This document shows positions 30,916-40,796 of a stretch of 64,000 nucleotides of DNA, piece by piece. A model generated the notes under the pieces. It saw only the letters and a list, made by a program, of their open reading frames with translations, did not search any database and had not been told where the DNA came from. The DNA lies in assembly GCA_050486545.1 (NCBI GenBank), contig JBJHDM010000008.1:22431-86430 (forward strand), written 5' to 3'. The stretch comes from DAOMNN01 sp050486545. Lineage in GTDB: Bacteria; Pseudomonadota; Gammaproteobacteria; Burkholderiales; Rhodocyclaceae. The position numbers were made by a program, and so were the translations under genes. Numbering within the stretch: the first letter of the stretch is position 1; each line of letters starts with the position of its first letter.

Positions 30916-33900
30916 TCAGGCTGCGACGCGATCCGTTCGCGCGCCCCCGAACAGCCAGGCCTTGAAGCCCTCGAGCAGCGACAGCAGGGCCGGGATGAAG
31001 AACAGCACGAGCGCGGCCGAGAACCCCAGGCCGAACGCGATCGATGCAGCCATCGGGATCAGGAACTGGGCCTGCAGCGAAGTCTCGAACATCAGCGGCG
31101 TCAATCCGCCGATCGTCGTGAGCGAGGTCAGCATCACCGCCCGCAGGCGTCCGCAGGCCGCACCGATCAACGCGTCCTGGAGGGCCAGCCCCTGCTTGCG
31201 CAGTTCCTGGAACAGGCTCACCAGGATGATCGAGTTGTTGACGACGATGCCGGCCAACGCAAAGAGCCCGAACATCGAAAGAATGGTCAGGTTCAAGCCC
31301 ATCGCCCAGTGGCCGAAGATGGCCCCGGCGAGCCCGAGCGGAATCGCCGCCATCACCACCAGCGGCCAGCTCCAGGACGAGAATGCCCAGACCAGGACGA
31401 GATAGATCAGCCCGAGCCCGAGCAGCAGCCCCGCCTGCATGTCGCCGAGCGTCTCGCGCTGGTCCGCGGCCTGGCCCTGCAGGCTGTACTCGACCGCATA
31501 GCGCGTCGCCATCCGCGGTAGCGCCTCGCGGGAGACCTCTGCGAGCACCGCATTGGCATTGCTGACGGTCGAATCGACGCTGCCCGACACTTCGACGGCC
31601 AGTCTTCCGTCGGCATGGCGCAAGGCTTCGAAGCCACGTCGGGACTCCCATTCCGCAACGGAGGCAAGCGGCACGAACCGGCCGTCCGGCGTTTCCACGA
31701 CCATGCGCTCGAAGACGTCGAGCCGCTCGCGCTCTTCGCGCGGAAGCATGACCCGGACCTCGAGTTCGTCCCGGCCGCTCTGCACCAGTTGCGCCAGGGT
31801 GCCGTCGAACGCTGCGCGAAGCTGGCGGCCCAGGCTCTCGGTACTGAAACCGAGCGCCTCCCCGGCGGGGGTGAGCCGGTAGATCAACTGTTCGCGGCCG
31901 AAGGGCATGTCGTCCTCGGTGTCCGTCACGCCCGGGATGCCCTTCAGCGTTTCCGCAAGGTCGAGCGCAGCGGCCTTGAGCGCATCGGCATCGTCGCCCG
32001 TGAGCCGGATCGTCAGGTCACGCCCCTGTGGCCCCGACTGGCGGACCTTGAAACTGAGGCTCTCGAGCCCGGAAAACTCCATCGTGCGTTCGCGCCAGGT
32101 CGCCAGGAATTGCTCGTTGCGGACCTCCCGGCGATCGGACGGCACGAGTTCGACCATCACCGAGGCCAACTGGTCGCCCCGCGCCGAACCGCCCGCGGCA
32201 GCGCCTGCCGACGCACCGAGGCGCGAAACGGCTGCACGGATGAGACCGCCGCCCAGTTCCGCATCGGTCTCGGCCAGCGCGCGCTCGAGTTCGCGCAGGA
32301 AGGCCTCGCTGCGCTCGCGCGGTGTGCCCGCGACGAACCCGGCGTTCACGTACACCACCGGACTTTCCGGGGTCGGGAAGAACACGAAATTCAGGCGCCC
32401 GCCGGCGATCAGCCCGATCGCCAGGATCATCGTGGCGATCGTGATCGCCACGGTGGCGCCTCGCCAGGCCAGGGCGGTCGTGACCAGGGGGCGGAAAATC
32501 CGGTCCCGGAAGCGGTCGAACGCGGCATCGAGCCGGTCGCGCACGCGCGAGCTCTGCCGTGCCGCCTCGCCCTGCAGCGCCACGCGAAGATGCGCCGGCA
32601 GGATCAGGAAACTCTCGATCAGGGCCGCCATGATCACCATGATCATGACGAACGGAATGTCGAACATGACGTTGCCGATGATCCCACCGACCAGCATGAG
32701 TGGAACGAAGGCTGCAACCGTGGTCAGCGATGCGGCGACGACCGGCCAGAACATGCGGCGTGTACCGCCCAATGCCGCCTGCTCCGGGCCTTCGCCCAGA
32801 CGGCGGTGGGTGTCGGCATCCTCGCTGACGACGATCGCATCGTCGACGATGATGCCCAGCGCCATGATCAGCGCGAACAGGCTCATCATGTTGATCGTGC
32901 CGCCGAACAGCAGCATCAGCCCGAGCGTGGCGAGGAACGCGGTCGGGATGCCGACCATGACCCAGAACGCGACGCGCGCGGGCAGGAACAGGTAGAGCAC
33001 GGCGACGACGAGCAACAGCCCCCCGAGCCCGTTCTTGACGAGGAGCTGGATGCGGTCGCGAATCAGCTCCCATTGCGTATCGAAGACCTCCAGCGTGATC
33101 GAAGGCGGCAGGGTCGGCACGGTCTGCGCCAGCCAGCGTTCGAACAGCCGTGCGGCCCGCAACGAATGCCCGCTCTCGCTTCGCTGCAGCATCATCTCGA
33201 TGACCGCATCGCCACCTTCGCTCAGTTCGATACTGCCCGGACGCGGCTCGCGCACGACCGTGGCGATCTCACCCAGGCGAACCAGACCCCGCTCGTCGCT
33301 GACGACCGGCAGCGACTCGAACGCCCGGGCGTCACGCCGCTGCTCCAGGCCCCGGATGTCGCGGGCACCGTCGCGCTCGCCCGCGGCGCCGGCCGGCACG
33401 TCGCGTGACAGGCTGGCGATCCGCTCGCCGACCTCGACGAGCGAAAGATTCAGCGTCTCCAGAGCCGCCGACGGGACCTCGATCGCAATCCGCTCTTCGG
33501 GCATGCCCGTGATGTCGACCCGGTCGATCCCGGCAGCGAGCAGTTCGCTCTCGAACCGGCGCACCCACGGGCGCAACTCCTCCACGCTCCCCCCGCGCAC
33601 GAGCAGGCGGGCGATCGGCTCGTAGCGGGCGATACGGCTGATCTGCGGGGTTTCGGCATCGCGGGGAAGATTGCGGAATTCGTCGACCCGCTGGCGGGCC
33701 TGGTCGAGCGCCATCAGGGGGTCGGTCCGCTCGTGCAGTTCGAGCGTGATGTTCGCGACCCCCTGGGCGGACGTCGACGTCATCCGCTTGAGCCCGTCCA
33801 TCGTGCGCAGACGCTCCTCGAGCGGCGTCGTGATCGCGCTTTCCACGTCTTCCGCGGATGCGCCGCTCCAGAGCACCCGAACGCTAATAAGATCGAGCTC

Positions 33901-34026
33901 GAAGCTCGGCAGGAATTGCACGTTCATGCGCAGCACGCCGGCCGCCCCGGCAATAAAGGCAAGCAGCATCAGCACGTTGGCGGCGACGCGGTGGCGCAAC
34001 AGCGCCGCGATGATGCCCTGGCTCAT
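30916..34026 (-). CDS. RND efflux transporter, inner-membrane permease
   Basis: A 1036-residue proton-driven pump of the AcrB/MexB superfamily. It has twelve predicted helices in two repeats and two large periplasmic loops. The proton-relay pair is present in GIIVDDAIVV of helix 4. Substrate cannot be read from sequence. Its start overlaps the adaptor gene as ATGA. No outer-membrane TolC-type factor is encoded here, so an external one must be used. The stop TGA is followed directly by an ATG in the ubiC frame. Confidence 0.93.
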   Translation of the reverse strand: MSQGIIAALLRHRVAANVLMLLAFIAGAAGVLRMNVQFLPSFELDLISVRVLWSGASAEDVESAITTPLEERLRTMDGLKRMTSTSAQGVANITLELHERTDPLMALDQARQRVDEFRNLPRDAETPQISRIARYEPIARLLVRGGSVEELRPWVRRFESELLAAGIDRVDITGMPEERIAIEVPSAALETLNLSLVEVGERIASLSRDVPAGAAGERDGARDIRGLEQRRDARAFESLPVVSDERGLVRLGEIATVVREPRPGSIELSEGGDAVIEMMLQRSESGHSLRAARLFERWLAQTVPTLPPSITLEVFDTQWELIRDRIQLLVKNGLGGLLLVVAVLYLFLPARVAFWVMVGIPTAFLATLGLMLLFGGTINMMSLFALIMALGIIVDDAIVVSEDADTHRRLGEGPEQAALGGTRRMFWPVVAASLTTVAAFVPLMLVGGIIGNVMFDIPFVMIMVIMAALIESFLILPAHLRVALQGEAARQSSRVRDRLDAAFDRFRDRIFRPLVTTALAWRGATVAITIATMILAIGLIAGGRLNFVFFPTPESPVVYVNAGFVAGTPRERSEAFLRELERALAETDAELGGGLIRAAVSRLGASAGAAAGGSARGDQLASVMVELVPSDRREVRNEQFLATWRERTMEFSGLESLSFKVRQSGPQGRDLTIRLTGDDADALKAAALDLAETLKGIPGVTDTEDDMPFGREQLIYRLTPAGEALGFSTESLGRQLRAAFDGTLAQLVQSGRDELEVRVMLPREERERLDVFERMVVETPDGRFVPLASVAEWESRRGFEALRHADGRLAVEVSGSVDSTVSNANAVLAEVSREALPRMATRYAVEYSLQGQAADQRETLGDMQAGLLLGLGLIYLVLVWAFSSWSWPLVVMAAIPLGLAGAIFGHWAMGLNLTILSMFGLFALAGIVVNNSIILVSLFQELRKQGLALQDALIGAACGRLRAVMLTSLTTIGGLTPLMFETSLQAQFLIPMAASIAFGLGFSAALVLFFIPALLSLLEGFKAWLFGGARTDRVAA

Positions 34027-35198
34027 CCGCCCGGCACCTCGACGGCCAACCCGTCGATCGCATTCGGAAGATGGGTGACCATTACCTCGGCACCGGGTTC
34101 GAGTCCGGGAATCCGCAACAGCATGCGGGGTTCGCCGGCGACACGGTGCTCGCCGACACGTTCGACGCGAACCCCGACGAGCCGGCCATCGCGCACGACG
34201 TAGATGCGATCGCCACCGTGCAGGGCCGAGAAGGGCAGCGACCACAGCCCGCTCACCGCAGGACGCTCCAGCACCGCATTGACGAACGCGCCCACGGGAA
34301 CCTCGGCGCCCCGGTCGACCCGCAACAAGGCATCGACGCCGCGCGCATCGGCCTCGCCGGCGATACGCTCGAGCCGCGCCGAGAAGTCTGTCGTCCCGAA
34401 ACGGGCCGATGCAACGAGCCGATCTCCCGCCTCGAGGGCCGCACGCAGCTCCGCCGCGTACACCACCGGGATCTTCGCACGCAGATAGACCGGGTCATCC
34501 GCATAGAGGGTGAGCAGGGTCTGCCCGGCCGACACTTGGTCCCCTGCGGCCACTTCGACGCGCCCGACGCGTGCATCGAACGGCGCCTCGACTTCGCCCC
34601 TCCGGGCGTCGCGCTCGGCTTCGTCCAGTCGTGCCTGCAACTGCGCGAGTCTCGCCGGATGCTCTGCAACGGCTTGCTCGCGCTGGCTGATCGCAAGGCG
34701 CACGCGCGCGATCTCCTCGCGCACCTGGTCGACGGCGCTTTCCGCCCCGGCCCGGGCACTCTGAAGCTTCTCGACGCGCGCAAGGCGCGTCTGCGCCAGC
34801 GCGAGCAAGGCACGCTCCTGCTCCAGCGCTTGCCGGTCATGTTGCAGGCGGATCCGTTCGCGTTCGACCTCGGCCCGTGCCTGCTCCAGCCGCGGCAGCA
34901 GATCGCGCGGATCGAGGCGAACGAGGGTCTGCCCGGCCGCGACGCGCTCCCCGTCGCGCACGTAGACCTCCAGCACCCGGGCGCCGACCGGTGCCGCGGC
35001 ACGCACGCGGTCGGGCACTTCGATACGTCCGTACAGCGTCAGCGAAGGTTGCAGCACCGCCGGCTCGACGACATCGGTCGCCACCCTCCAGACGCGTTCG
35101 CGCACCTCGACCGGTGGCGGTACCGGACGGGTGGCCTTGAGCAGGACGAAACCGCCTACGGCGGCGGCAAGAATCGCAAGAGCCAGCAGACGGCGCAT
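34023..35198 (-). CDS. RND efflux periplasmic adaptor (membrane fusion protein)
   Basis: A 391-residue HlyD/AcrA-type adaptor that links the RND pump to an outer-membrane channel. A short N-terminal anchor (MRRLLALAILAAAVGGFVLL) is followed by a lipoyl half (GARVLEVYVRDGERVAAGQTL), a long alpha-helical hairpin rich in Glu, Arg and Gln, the second lipoyl half and a beta-barrel. No lipobox is seen, so it is probably held by its N-terminal helix. It starts the pump operon, 113 nt after recG. Confidence 0.9.
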   Translation of the reverse strand: MRRLLALAILAAAVGGFVLLKATRPVPPPVEVRERVWRVATDVVEPAVLQPSLTLYGRIEVPDRVRAAAPVGARVLEVYVRDGERVAAGQTLVRLDPRDLLPRLEQARAEVERERIRLQHDRQALEQERALLALAQTRLARVEKLQSARAGAESAVDQVREEIARVRLAISQREQAVAEHPARLAQLQARLDEAERDARRGEVEAPFDARVGRVEVAAGDQVSAGQTLLTLYADDPVYLRAKIPVVYAAELRAALEAGDRLVASARFGTTDFSARLERIAGEADARGVDALLRVDRGAEVPVGAFVNAVLERPAVSGLWSLPFSALHGGDRIYVVRDGRLVGVRVERVGEHRVAGEPRMLLRIPGLEPGAEVMVTHLPNAIDGLAVEVPGG

Positions 35199-35311
35199 GG
35201 GTGATGAGGTCCGCAAGTACGGGAGCGCCCGGGTTCCCGGCAAGTCCGCCGGACACGGTACCGATGGCGCTCCGATCATATAAGGGGAGAATGATACACC
35301 CCGGGGGGCCT

Positions 35312-37375
35312 TCATGCCCGCAACAAGCCCTCGCGCCCACCCAGCCAGCGTTCCACGAGACGTTGCGCCACATCGGGCGAGGAGGCGAGCAAGCGCTCGG
35401 CCAGCGTTCGCGCCGGTTCGATCCACCCGGCATCCCGCTCCAGGTCGCAGTACCGCAGCAACGGAATCCCGCTCTGGCGGGCCCCGACGAACTCGCCCGG
35501 ACCCCGTATGCGCAAGTCTTCACGTGCGATCGCGAATCCGTCGGTGTTCTCGAAGATCACCTTCAGGCGCGCTCGGGCGGTGTCCGAAACGGGCTGCGCG
35601 TAGAGCAGGATGCAGACCGATTCGATGCTGCCCCGGCCGACGCGGCCGCGCAGCTGATGCAGCTGGGCCAGGCCGAAACGCTCGGCATGCTCGATCACCA
35701 TCAGGCTGGCATTCGGCACGTCCACGCCGACCTCGATCACGGTCGTGGCCACCAGCACGTCCAGCGCGCCCGCCGCGAACGCCGCCATCGTCGCCGACTT
35801 CTCCGCGGGTTTGAGCCGGCCATGAACGAGACCGATGCGCAGTTCGGGAAGGGCGGCGACGAGGGTGTCGTAGGTCTCCTGCGCGGTCTGCAACTGCAGG
35901 GCTTCGGATTCCTCGATCAACGGACAGACCCAGTAGGCCTGGCGGCCGCGTGCGCAGGCTTCGCGCACCCGGGCGACGACTTCGTCGCGGCGGGCATCGG
36001 AAGCCAGCCGGGTGCGCACCGGGGTGCGCCCCGGTGGCAGTTCGTCGAGTACGGACACATCGAGGTCGGCGTAATGCGTCATCGCCAGCGTCCGCGGAAT
36101 GGGCGTGGCCGACATCATCAGCATGTGGGGACTGACGCCATGTGCCGCCTTCTCGCGCAGCGCCAGGCGTTGCCGAACCCCAAAGCGGTGCTGTTCGTCG
36201 ACGATGGACAGGCCCAGTCGCGGCAAGACCACCGGATCCTCGATCAGCGCATGGGTGCCGACGGCCAGCCGGACCTCGCCCGACGCGAGCCGCGCCATCG
36301 CCGCCTCGCGCTCGCGCTTGCCGCGACTGCCCGACAACCAGGCCACGTCGATCCCGAGCGGCTTGAGCCAGGCCTCGAGTTTGAGATAGTGCTGCTCGGC
36401 CAGGATCTCCGTCGGCGCCATCAACGCCGCCTGATAGCCGTCCTCGGCCGCCTGCAGCATGGCCAGCGCCGCCACGACCGTCTTGCCACTGCCCACGTCC
36501 CCCTGCAGGAGCCGCTGCATCGGATGCGGCTGCGACAGATCCCGCGAGATCTCGGCAAAGGCCCTTTGCTGGGCCTTCGTCAACCCGAAAGGCAGGCCGG
36601 CCAACAGCGCACCGCTCAGCGCGCCACGCGCGACGATGGCCGGGGCCGACTTTTTCCGGCGCGCATTGTAGGCCCGGCGCAGCGAGATCTGCTGGACCAG
36701 CAACTCCTCGAAACGGATCCGCCGCCAGGCCGAGTCGAGCGGCCCGGCGGCGGCCGTCCCGGCCGGCGGTGCGGGCGCATGCAACGTACGAAGCGCCTGG
36801 GCGAAGCGGGGCAGCTCCAAGGCATCCAGCACGTCCTGCGGGAGCAGTTCATCATCCTCGATGCGTTCGAGTTCGCGCCCGATCAGTTTTCGCAGCGCCG
36901 ACTGCGCCAGACCCGCGGTCGTCGGATAGACGGGCGTCAGCGTTGCCGGCAGGGGTTCTTCCGCCTGCACCGTCCGCACCCGCGGGTGCACCATCTCGCA
37001 GCCGAAGAAGCCCACCCGAGCCTCGCCGAACAGGCGCACGCACGCACCCGCTGCAAGTTGCTTCTGCTGCGACGGGTAGAAGTTGAGCCAGCGCGCGACC
37101 AGCGTCCCGCTGGGGTCACGGACGTGCGCGACGAGTTGACGGCGGGGGCGCAGGACGACCTCACAGAACACCACCTCGCCCTCGACCTGGACCGAAACGC
37201 CTTCCCGTACCTCGGCGATGGGCGTGAGGGCGGTTTCGTCCTCGTAGCGCAGGGGCAGGTGGAGCAGCAGGTCCTGCGGGCGATGGATCTCCAGCCTCGC
37301 CAGGCGCGCGGCCAGTTGCGTTCCAGACCGCTTTGCACTCGCCTTGTCCGAGGGGGCGGTCACTGCCGGGGACAA
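35312..37375 (-). CDS. recG: ATP-dependent DNA helicase RecG
   Basis: A 687-residue superfamily 2 helicase that reverses stalled forks and processes branched DNA. An N-terminal wedge/OB domain is followed by Walker A in LLQGDVGSGKT, the DEQH box (SIVDEQHRFG), SATPIPRTL, and the C-terminal motifs VATTVIEVGVDVPNA and HQLRGRVGRG. The start is unclear: TTG at 37375 gives the full N-terminus, while GTG at 37363 would remove four residues. It follows ridA by 26 nt. Confidence 0.95.
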   Translation of the reverse strand: MSPAVTAPSDKASAKRSGTQLAARLARLEIHRPQDLLLHLPLRYEDETALTPIAEVREGVSVQVEGEVVFCEVVLRPRRQLVAHVRDPSGTLVARWLNFYPSQQKQLAAGACVRLFGEARVGFFGCEMVHPRVRTVQAEEPLPATLTPVYPTTAGLAQSALRKLIGRELERIEDDELLPQDVLDALELPRFAQALRTLHAPAPPAGTAAAGPLDSAWRRIRFEELLVQQISLRRAYNARRKKSAPAIVARGALSGALLAGLPFGLTKAQQRAFAEISRDLSQPHPMQRLLQGDVGSGKTVVAALAMLQAAEDGYQAALMAPTEILAEQHYLKLEAWLKPLGIDVAWLSGSRGKREREAAMARLASGEVRLAVGTHALIEDPVVLPRLGLSIVDEQHRFGVRQRLALREKAAHGVSPHMLMMSATPIPRTLAMTHYADLDVSVLDELPPGRTPVRTRLASDARRDEVVARVREACARGRQAYWVCPLIEESEALQLQTAQETYDTLVAALPELRIGLVHGRLKPAEKSATMAAFAAGALDVLVATTVIEVGVDVPNASLMVIEHAERFGLAQLHQLRGRVGRGSIESVCILLYAQPVSDTARARLKVIFENTDGFAIAREDLRIRGPGEFVGARQSGIPLLRYCDLERDAGWIEPARTLAERLLASSPDVAQRLVERWLGGREGLLRA

Positions 37376-37401
37376 TCCGTTCGCCGCCTTCGTTGCCCGG
37401 G

Positions 37402-37782
37402 TCAGTCCAGGACGAGAATGGCGTCCGCTTCGACCAGCGCCCCCTTGGGCAGCTCCTTGACGCCGACGGCCGCCCGCGCCGGATACGGCTGATCGAAATA
37501 GCGCGCCATGATCTCGTTCACCGTCGCGAAATTCGCAAGGTCGGTCAGATAGATGGTGAGCTTGACCGCCGCCCCCAACGATGCGCCGGCCGCCTCGGCC
37601 ACGGCCTTGAGGTTCTCGAAGACCCGCACGGTCTGGGCCTCGAAGCCGTCGACCATCTGCATTGTCTCCGGATCGAGGCCGATTTGACCGGACAGGTACA
37701 CGGTGTTGCCCGACCGCACGGCCTGCGAATAGGTTCCGATCGCGGCCGGCGCGGCCGCGGTGGAAATGATGGAACGCGTCAT
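37402..37782 (-). CDS. ridA: RidA family enamine/imine deaminase
   Basis: A 126-residue trimeric enzyme that hydrolyses reactive 2-aminoacrylate and related enamines released by PLP enzymes. It shows the N-terminal STAAAPAAIGTYSQAV, LSGQIG, the NLKAVAEAAGASL helix and the C-terminal ARAAVGVKELPKGALVE, where the Arg and Glu form the active site. AGGAAAG precedes the ATG at 37782. It is the first gene of a ridA-recG pair. Confidence 0.93.
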   Translation of the reverse strand: MTRSIISTAAAPAAIGTYSQAVRSGNTVYLSGQIGLDPETMQMVDGFEAQTVRVFENLKAVAEAAGASLGAAVKLTIYLTDLANFATVNEIMARYFDQPYPARAAVGVKELPKGALVEADAILVLD

Positions 37783-37896
37783 GAGTTCTTTCCTGACATG
37801 GATGTGGTCAACCCAACGGGCCTCGGATCGCCCCCCAAGCCTCCTGTACGGCGCCTTGGCCGACACCTCCGCTCGGGATGCACGCGGCCCCCTTCT

Positions 37897-38850
37897 TCAT
37901 CTGCTCGGTTCGACGATTACGCTGTCGATCCCCTGCTCCTGTCGCAACTTCGTACGAATCACTTCGGCCACGTTCCGGTCCGGAAACGGTCCGGCGATGG
38001 CACGCCGGTGCAGTTGCACCGGATAGCCCCAGGCCGTCAGGTTGCGTGACAGGGCATCCGCATTGTCCTTCCCGGCGAACACGCCGGTCTGTACGGCGTA
38101 CCCACCACCGGCCGACAAGGGGATGACGATTCCGCGCACCGCACGTTCCCGCCGCAAGCGAGCCGCCGCATCGCCGGCAAGGCTGCGTTCGGTGTACGGC
38201 CCGACCGATACACGGTACTGGGTCACGACGGGAAAATCCTGATCCGCCAGGACCGGAACGAGCCGATCGAATGCCTCCGCATCGAGAAAACCGCCGACCT
38301 GCAGCCGATACCCGGACGACTGCACGGCCGGAGCGGATCGTGGCGCGGAGGCCTTGGGCGGCGCCGCTGCCGGTGGGGGCGTGACCGCCTGTCCGGAGGA
38401 CGCTTCGAGCGCGGAAGCGGGCGCCGCTGCGGACGCATCAGGCTCCGGCTCCACGGTTTCCGTGGATTCGGCGACGGATTCGGCGACGTCCTGTTCGGTC
38501 GATTCGGTTGTCTCCGGGGCCGTTTCCGAAGGCTCACCGGTGGGCGGCGCCTCGTCCGGATCGTCCGACGACAAGGAGGGCTCCCTCACACGCTCGGGTT
38601 CGGGTTCCGGAGCCGGCTCGACCGGACGCGACACGACGGGCGGGGTGGGCACACCGACGGCCTGCCCCGCATCGCGATCGGGGGCCGGCTCGTCGTCGGC
38701 CGGCCCGCCCCGGTCGTAGACCGTCAATCCGACGACCATCAGTACGATGAGTACGGTTCCGAGCCCGGCGCGGTACAGGAGGTCGCGGCGAGCCCGCTTG
38801 GGATCGAGCACATGACGGTAGTCCTCGGAGGTGCGATTGCGGCCGATCAT
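37897..38850 (-). CDS. SPOR-domain membrane protein
   Basis: A 317-residue bitopic protein, probably of the cell envelope or division site. A basic cytoplasmic tail (1-27) is followed by one membrane helix (about 29-46) and a long acidic, Pro/Glu/Ser/Thr-rich linker (about 50-180). Two SPOR-like units come last: SSGYRLQVGGFLDAEAFDRL and GGYAVQTGVFAGKDNADAL. SPOR domains bind denuded peptidoglycan glycans at septa. The start overlaps the DUF2802 gene stop as ATGA. Confidence 0.85.
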   Translation of the reverse strand: MIGRNRTSEDYRHVLDPKRARRDLLYRAGLGTVLIVLMVVGLTVYDRGGPADDEPAPDRDAGQAVGVPTPPVVSRPVEPAPEPEPERVREPSLSSDDPDEAPPTGEPSETAPETTESTEQDVAESVAESTETVEPEPDASAAAPASALEASSGQAVTPPPAAAPPKASAPRSAPAVQSSGYRLQVGGFLDAEAFDRLVPVLADQDFPVVTQYRVSVGPYTERSLAGDAAARLRRERAVRGIVIPLSAGGGYAVQTGVFAGKDNADALSRNLTAWGYPVQLHRRAIAGPFPDRNVAEVIRTKLRQEQGIDSVIVEPSR

Positions 38851-39425
38851 GGCTCCCCTCCCATCTGTGTGCGGGGGGGCGACGAATCGCCCCCCCCACC
38901 TTGCTGCGCCAGAGAACGCACCAGCTCGGCCTCCGCCACCGAAATGCCGCAGCGCTCAGCGATCGCATCCACGTCCAGGCCCCGTCGCGCGAACACCAGC
39001 GCTTCGTTGTACTCGGGCGAAATGCCCTGCACGGCGACCGTCGTATCCAGCTGCTCGCGAAGCGCCTCGATCGTGGCCTCGAGTGCGCCGATGCGATCAT
39101 GCTGGGCCTGCGCGATACCGTCGAGCCGGGCAATCTCCTGATGCAGTTGCCGCATTTCCAGAGCGGCCTGGAACGGCTCGCCCGTTGCAGCCGCAGCGGC
39201 GGCGACATGCCGTGCGGTCGGATCGAAAACCACGACGTCATCCGCGTCGTCCTCGTCAGGCTGCGCCGCTCCAGCCCCCTCCGATTCGCTCCGGCGCCCC
39301 GCCGTCGTCGCATCGCGGTTTTCCTCGGGCTCCGCCTCGATGTTGATGCGCATCGCACGAACGAGCTGGAACACGACGTAACCGGCCAGCACCACGATCA
39401 CCACCAGGATCAGTTCGCGCACCAT
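38847..39425 (-). CDS. DUF2802 membrane-anchored coiled-coil protein
   Basis: A 192-residue protein of unknown function. It has an N-terminal membrane helix (about 4-23), an acidic linker, a coiled coil (about 85-130) and a short C-terminal helical segment (ARRGLDVDAIAERCGISVAEAELVRSLA) that resembles a helix-turn-helix and defines DUF2802. GGAGG precedes the ATG. It lies 10 nt from the sulfhydrylase gene and is coupled to the SPOR gene. Confidence 0.8.
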   Translation of the reverse strand: MVRELILVVIVVLAGYVVFQLVRAMRINIEAEPEENRDATTAGRRSESEGAGAAQPDEDDADDVVVFDPTARHVAAAAAATGEPFQAALEMRQLHQEIARLDGIAQAQHDRIGALEATIEALREQLDTTVAVQGISPEYNEALVFARRGLDVDAIAERCGISVAEAELVRSLAQQGGGGDSSPPRTQMGGEP

Positions 39426-39435
39426 CGCCGCCTCC

Positions 39436-40722
39436 CTATTCCGCCACCCGGGTCAATGCCTGGTCGATGTCCCAGAGAATGTCCTCGAGCGTCTCGATCC
39501 CGATCGACAGACGCAGCATGTCCGGTGGCACGCCCGCCGCGCGCTGCTCCTCCTCGGAGAGCTGGCGATGAGTCGTCGACGCCGGATGGATCACCAGGGT
39601 CCGCGCATCGCCCACGTTGGCCAGGTGACTGATCATCTGCAGGGCTTCGATGAAGCGCTCCCCCGCCGCCTGACCGCCGCGGATGCCGAACGACAGGATC
39701 CCGCCGGCGCCCTTCGGGAGGTACTTCGTGGCCAACGCATGGTCGGGGCTATCCGCCAGGCCGGGATAATTCACCCATGCGACCTGCGGGTGCGCGCGCA
39801 GGGCCTCGGCCACCGCACGAGCGTTTGCGACATGCCGATCCATGCGCACATGCAAGGTTTCGAGGCCCTGCAACAGCATGAAGGCATTGAACGGCGAGAG
39901 CGACTGCCCGAACGTGCGCAGCGTTTCCATGCGCGCCTTCATCGAAAATCCGAAGTCCCCGAAGGTCTCGTAGAAACGCACGCCGTGATAACCCACCGAC
40001 GGCTCGACCATCTGCGGAAAACGCCCGTTGTCCCAGGGAAACTTGCCGGACTCGACCAGCACCCCGCCCATCGTCGTTCCGTGGCCGCCGATGTACTTGG
40101 TCGCCGAATGGACGACGATGTCGGCCCCGTGCTCGATCGGACGGCACAGGTAGGGCGAGGCCAGGGTGTTGTCGATCACCAGCGGGATGCCCGCCTCCCG
40201 GCTGATCGCGGCGACGGCCTCGAGGTCGAACACGTTGAGCCCGGGATTGCCAATGATCTCGCCGTAGACCGCCTTGGTCCGTTCGGTGATCGCGGCCCGG
40301 AAGTTCTCCGGGTCGGCGGGGTCCACGAACACCGTGCGGATGCCGAGGCGGCGCAGGCTGACATCGAGCTGCGAAAAACTGCCCCCGTAGAGCGTTCGTG
40401 CGGCAACGATCTCGTCCCCGCTCTCGCACAACGTCAGCAGGGCCGTCATCTGTGCGGCCAGTCCGCTGGAGGTGGCCAACGCAGCCCGTCCGCCTTCCAG
40501 GGCGGCCATCCGCTCCTCGAACACGGCGACGGTCGGATTCGAAATGCGCGAGTAGACGTTCCCGAAGGTCTGCAGGTTGAACAGCGAAGCCGCGTGTTCG
40601 GCCGAATCGAACACGAACGAAGTCGTCTGGTAGATCGGGACCGCGCGGGCGCCGGTCACGGGGTCGGGCTGCTGACCTGCATGCAGGCAGAGCGATTCGA
40701 TGCCGTAGTGGTGGTCGGGCAT
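39436..40722 (-). CDS. metY: O-acetylhomoserine sulfhydrylase (MetY type)
   Basis: A 428-residue PLP enzyme of the Cys/Met metabolism family that makes homocysteine from O-acetylhomoserine and sulfide. The PLP lysine lies in SATKYIGGHGTT. Length (over 420) and the insert with YETFGDFGFSMKARMETLR favour MetY over the shorter MetZ or MetB (about 390). The O-succinyl-using MetZ cannot be fully excluded. The start at 40722 gives MPDHHYGIESLCLHAGQ, the normal N-terminus. It is divergent from the ElyC-like gene. Confidence 0.88.
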   Translation of the reverse strand: MPDHHYGIESLCLHAGQQPDPVTGARAVPIYQTTSFVFDSAEHAASLFNLQTFGNVYSRISNPTVAVFEERMAALEGGRAALATSSGLAAQMTALLTLCESGDEIVAARTLYGGSFSQLDVSLRRLGIRTVFVDPADPENFRAAITERTKAVYGEIIGNPGLNVFDLEAVAAISREAGIPLVIDNTLASPYLCRPIEHGADIVVHSATKYIGGHGTTMGGVLVESGKFPWDNGRFPQMVEPSVGYHGVRFYETFGDFGFSMKARMETLRTFGQSLSPFNAFMLLQGLETLHVRMDRHVANARAVAEALRAHPQVAWVNYPGLADSPDHALATKYLPKGAGGILSFGIRGGQAAGERFIEALQMISHLANVGDARTLVIHPASTTHRQLSEEEQRAAGVPPDMLRLSIGIETLEDILWDIDQALTRVAE

Positions 40723-40796
40723 GGGGGCGGTGCGGCAATGAAGCCGGGCAATTGGACAGTTGTAGGCGATAATAGCGGCGCACTCCCCCGGGTACA

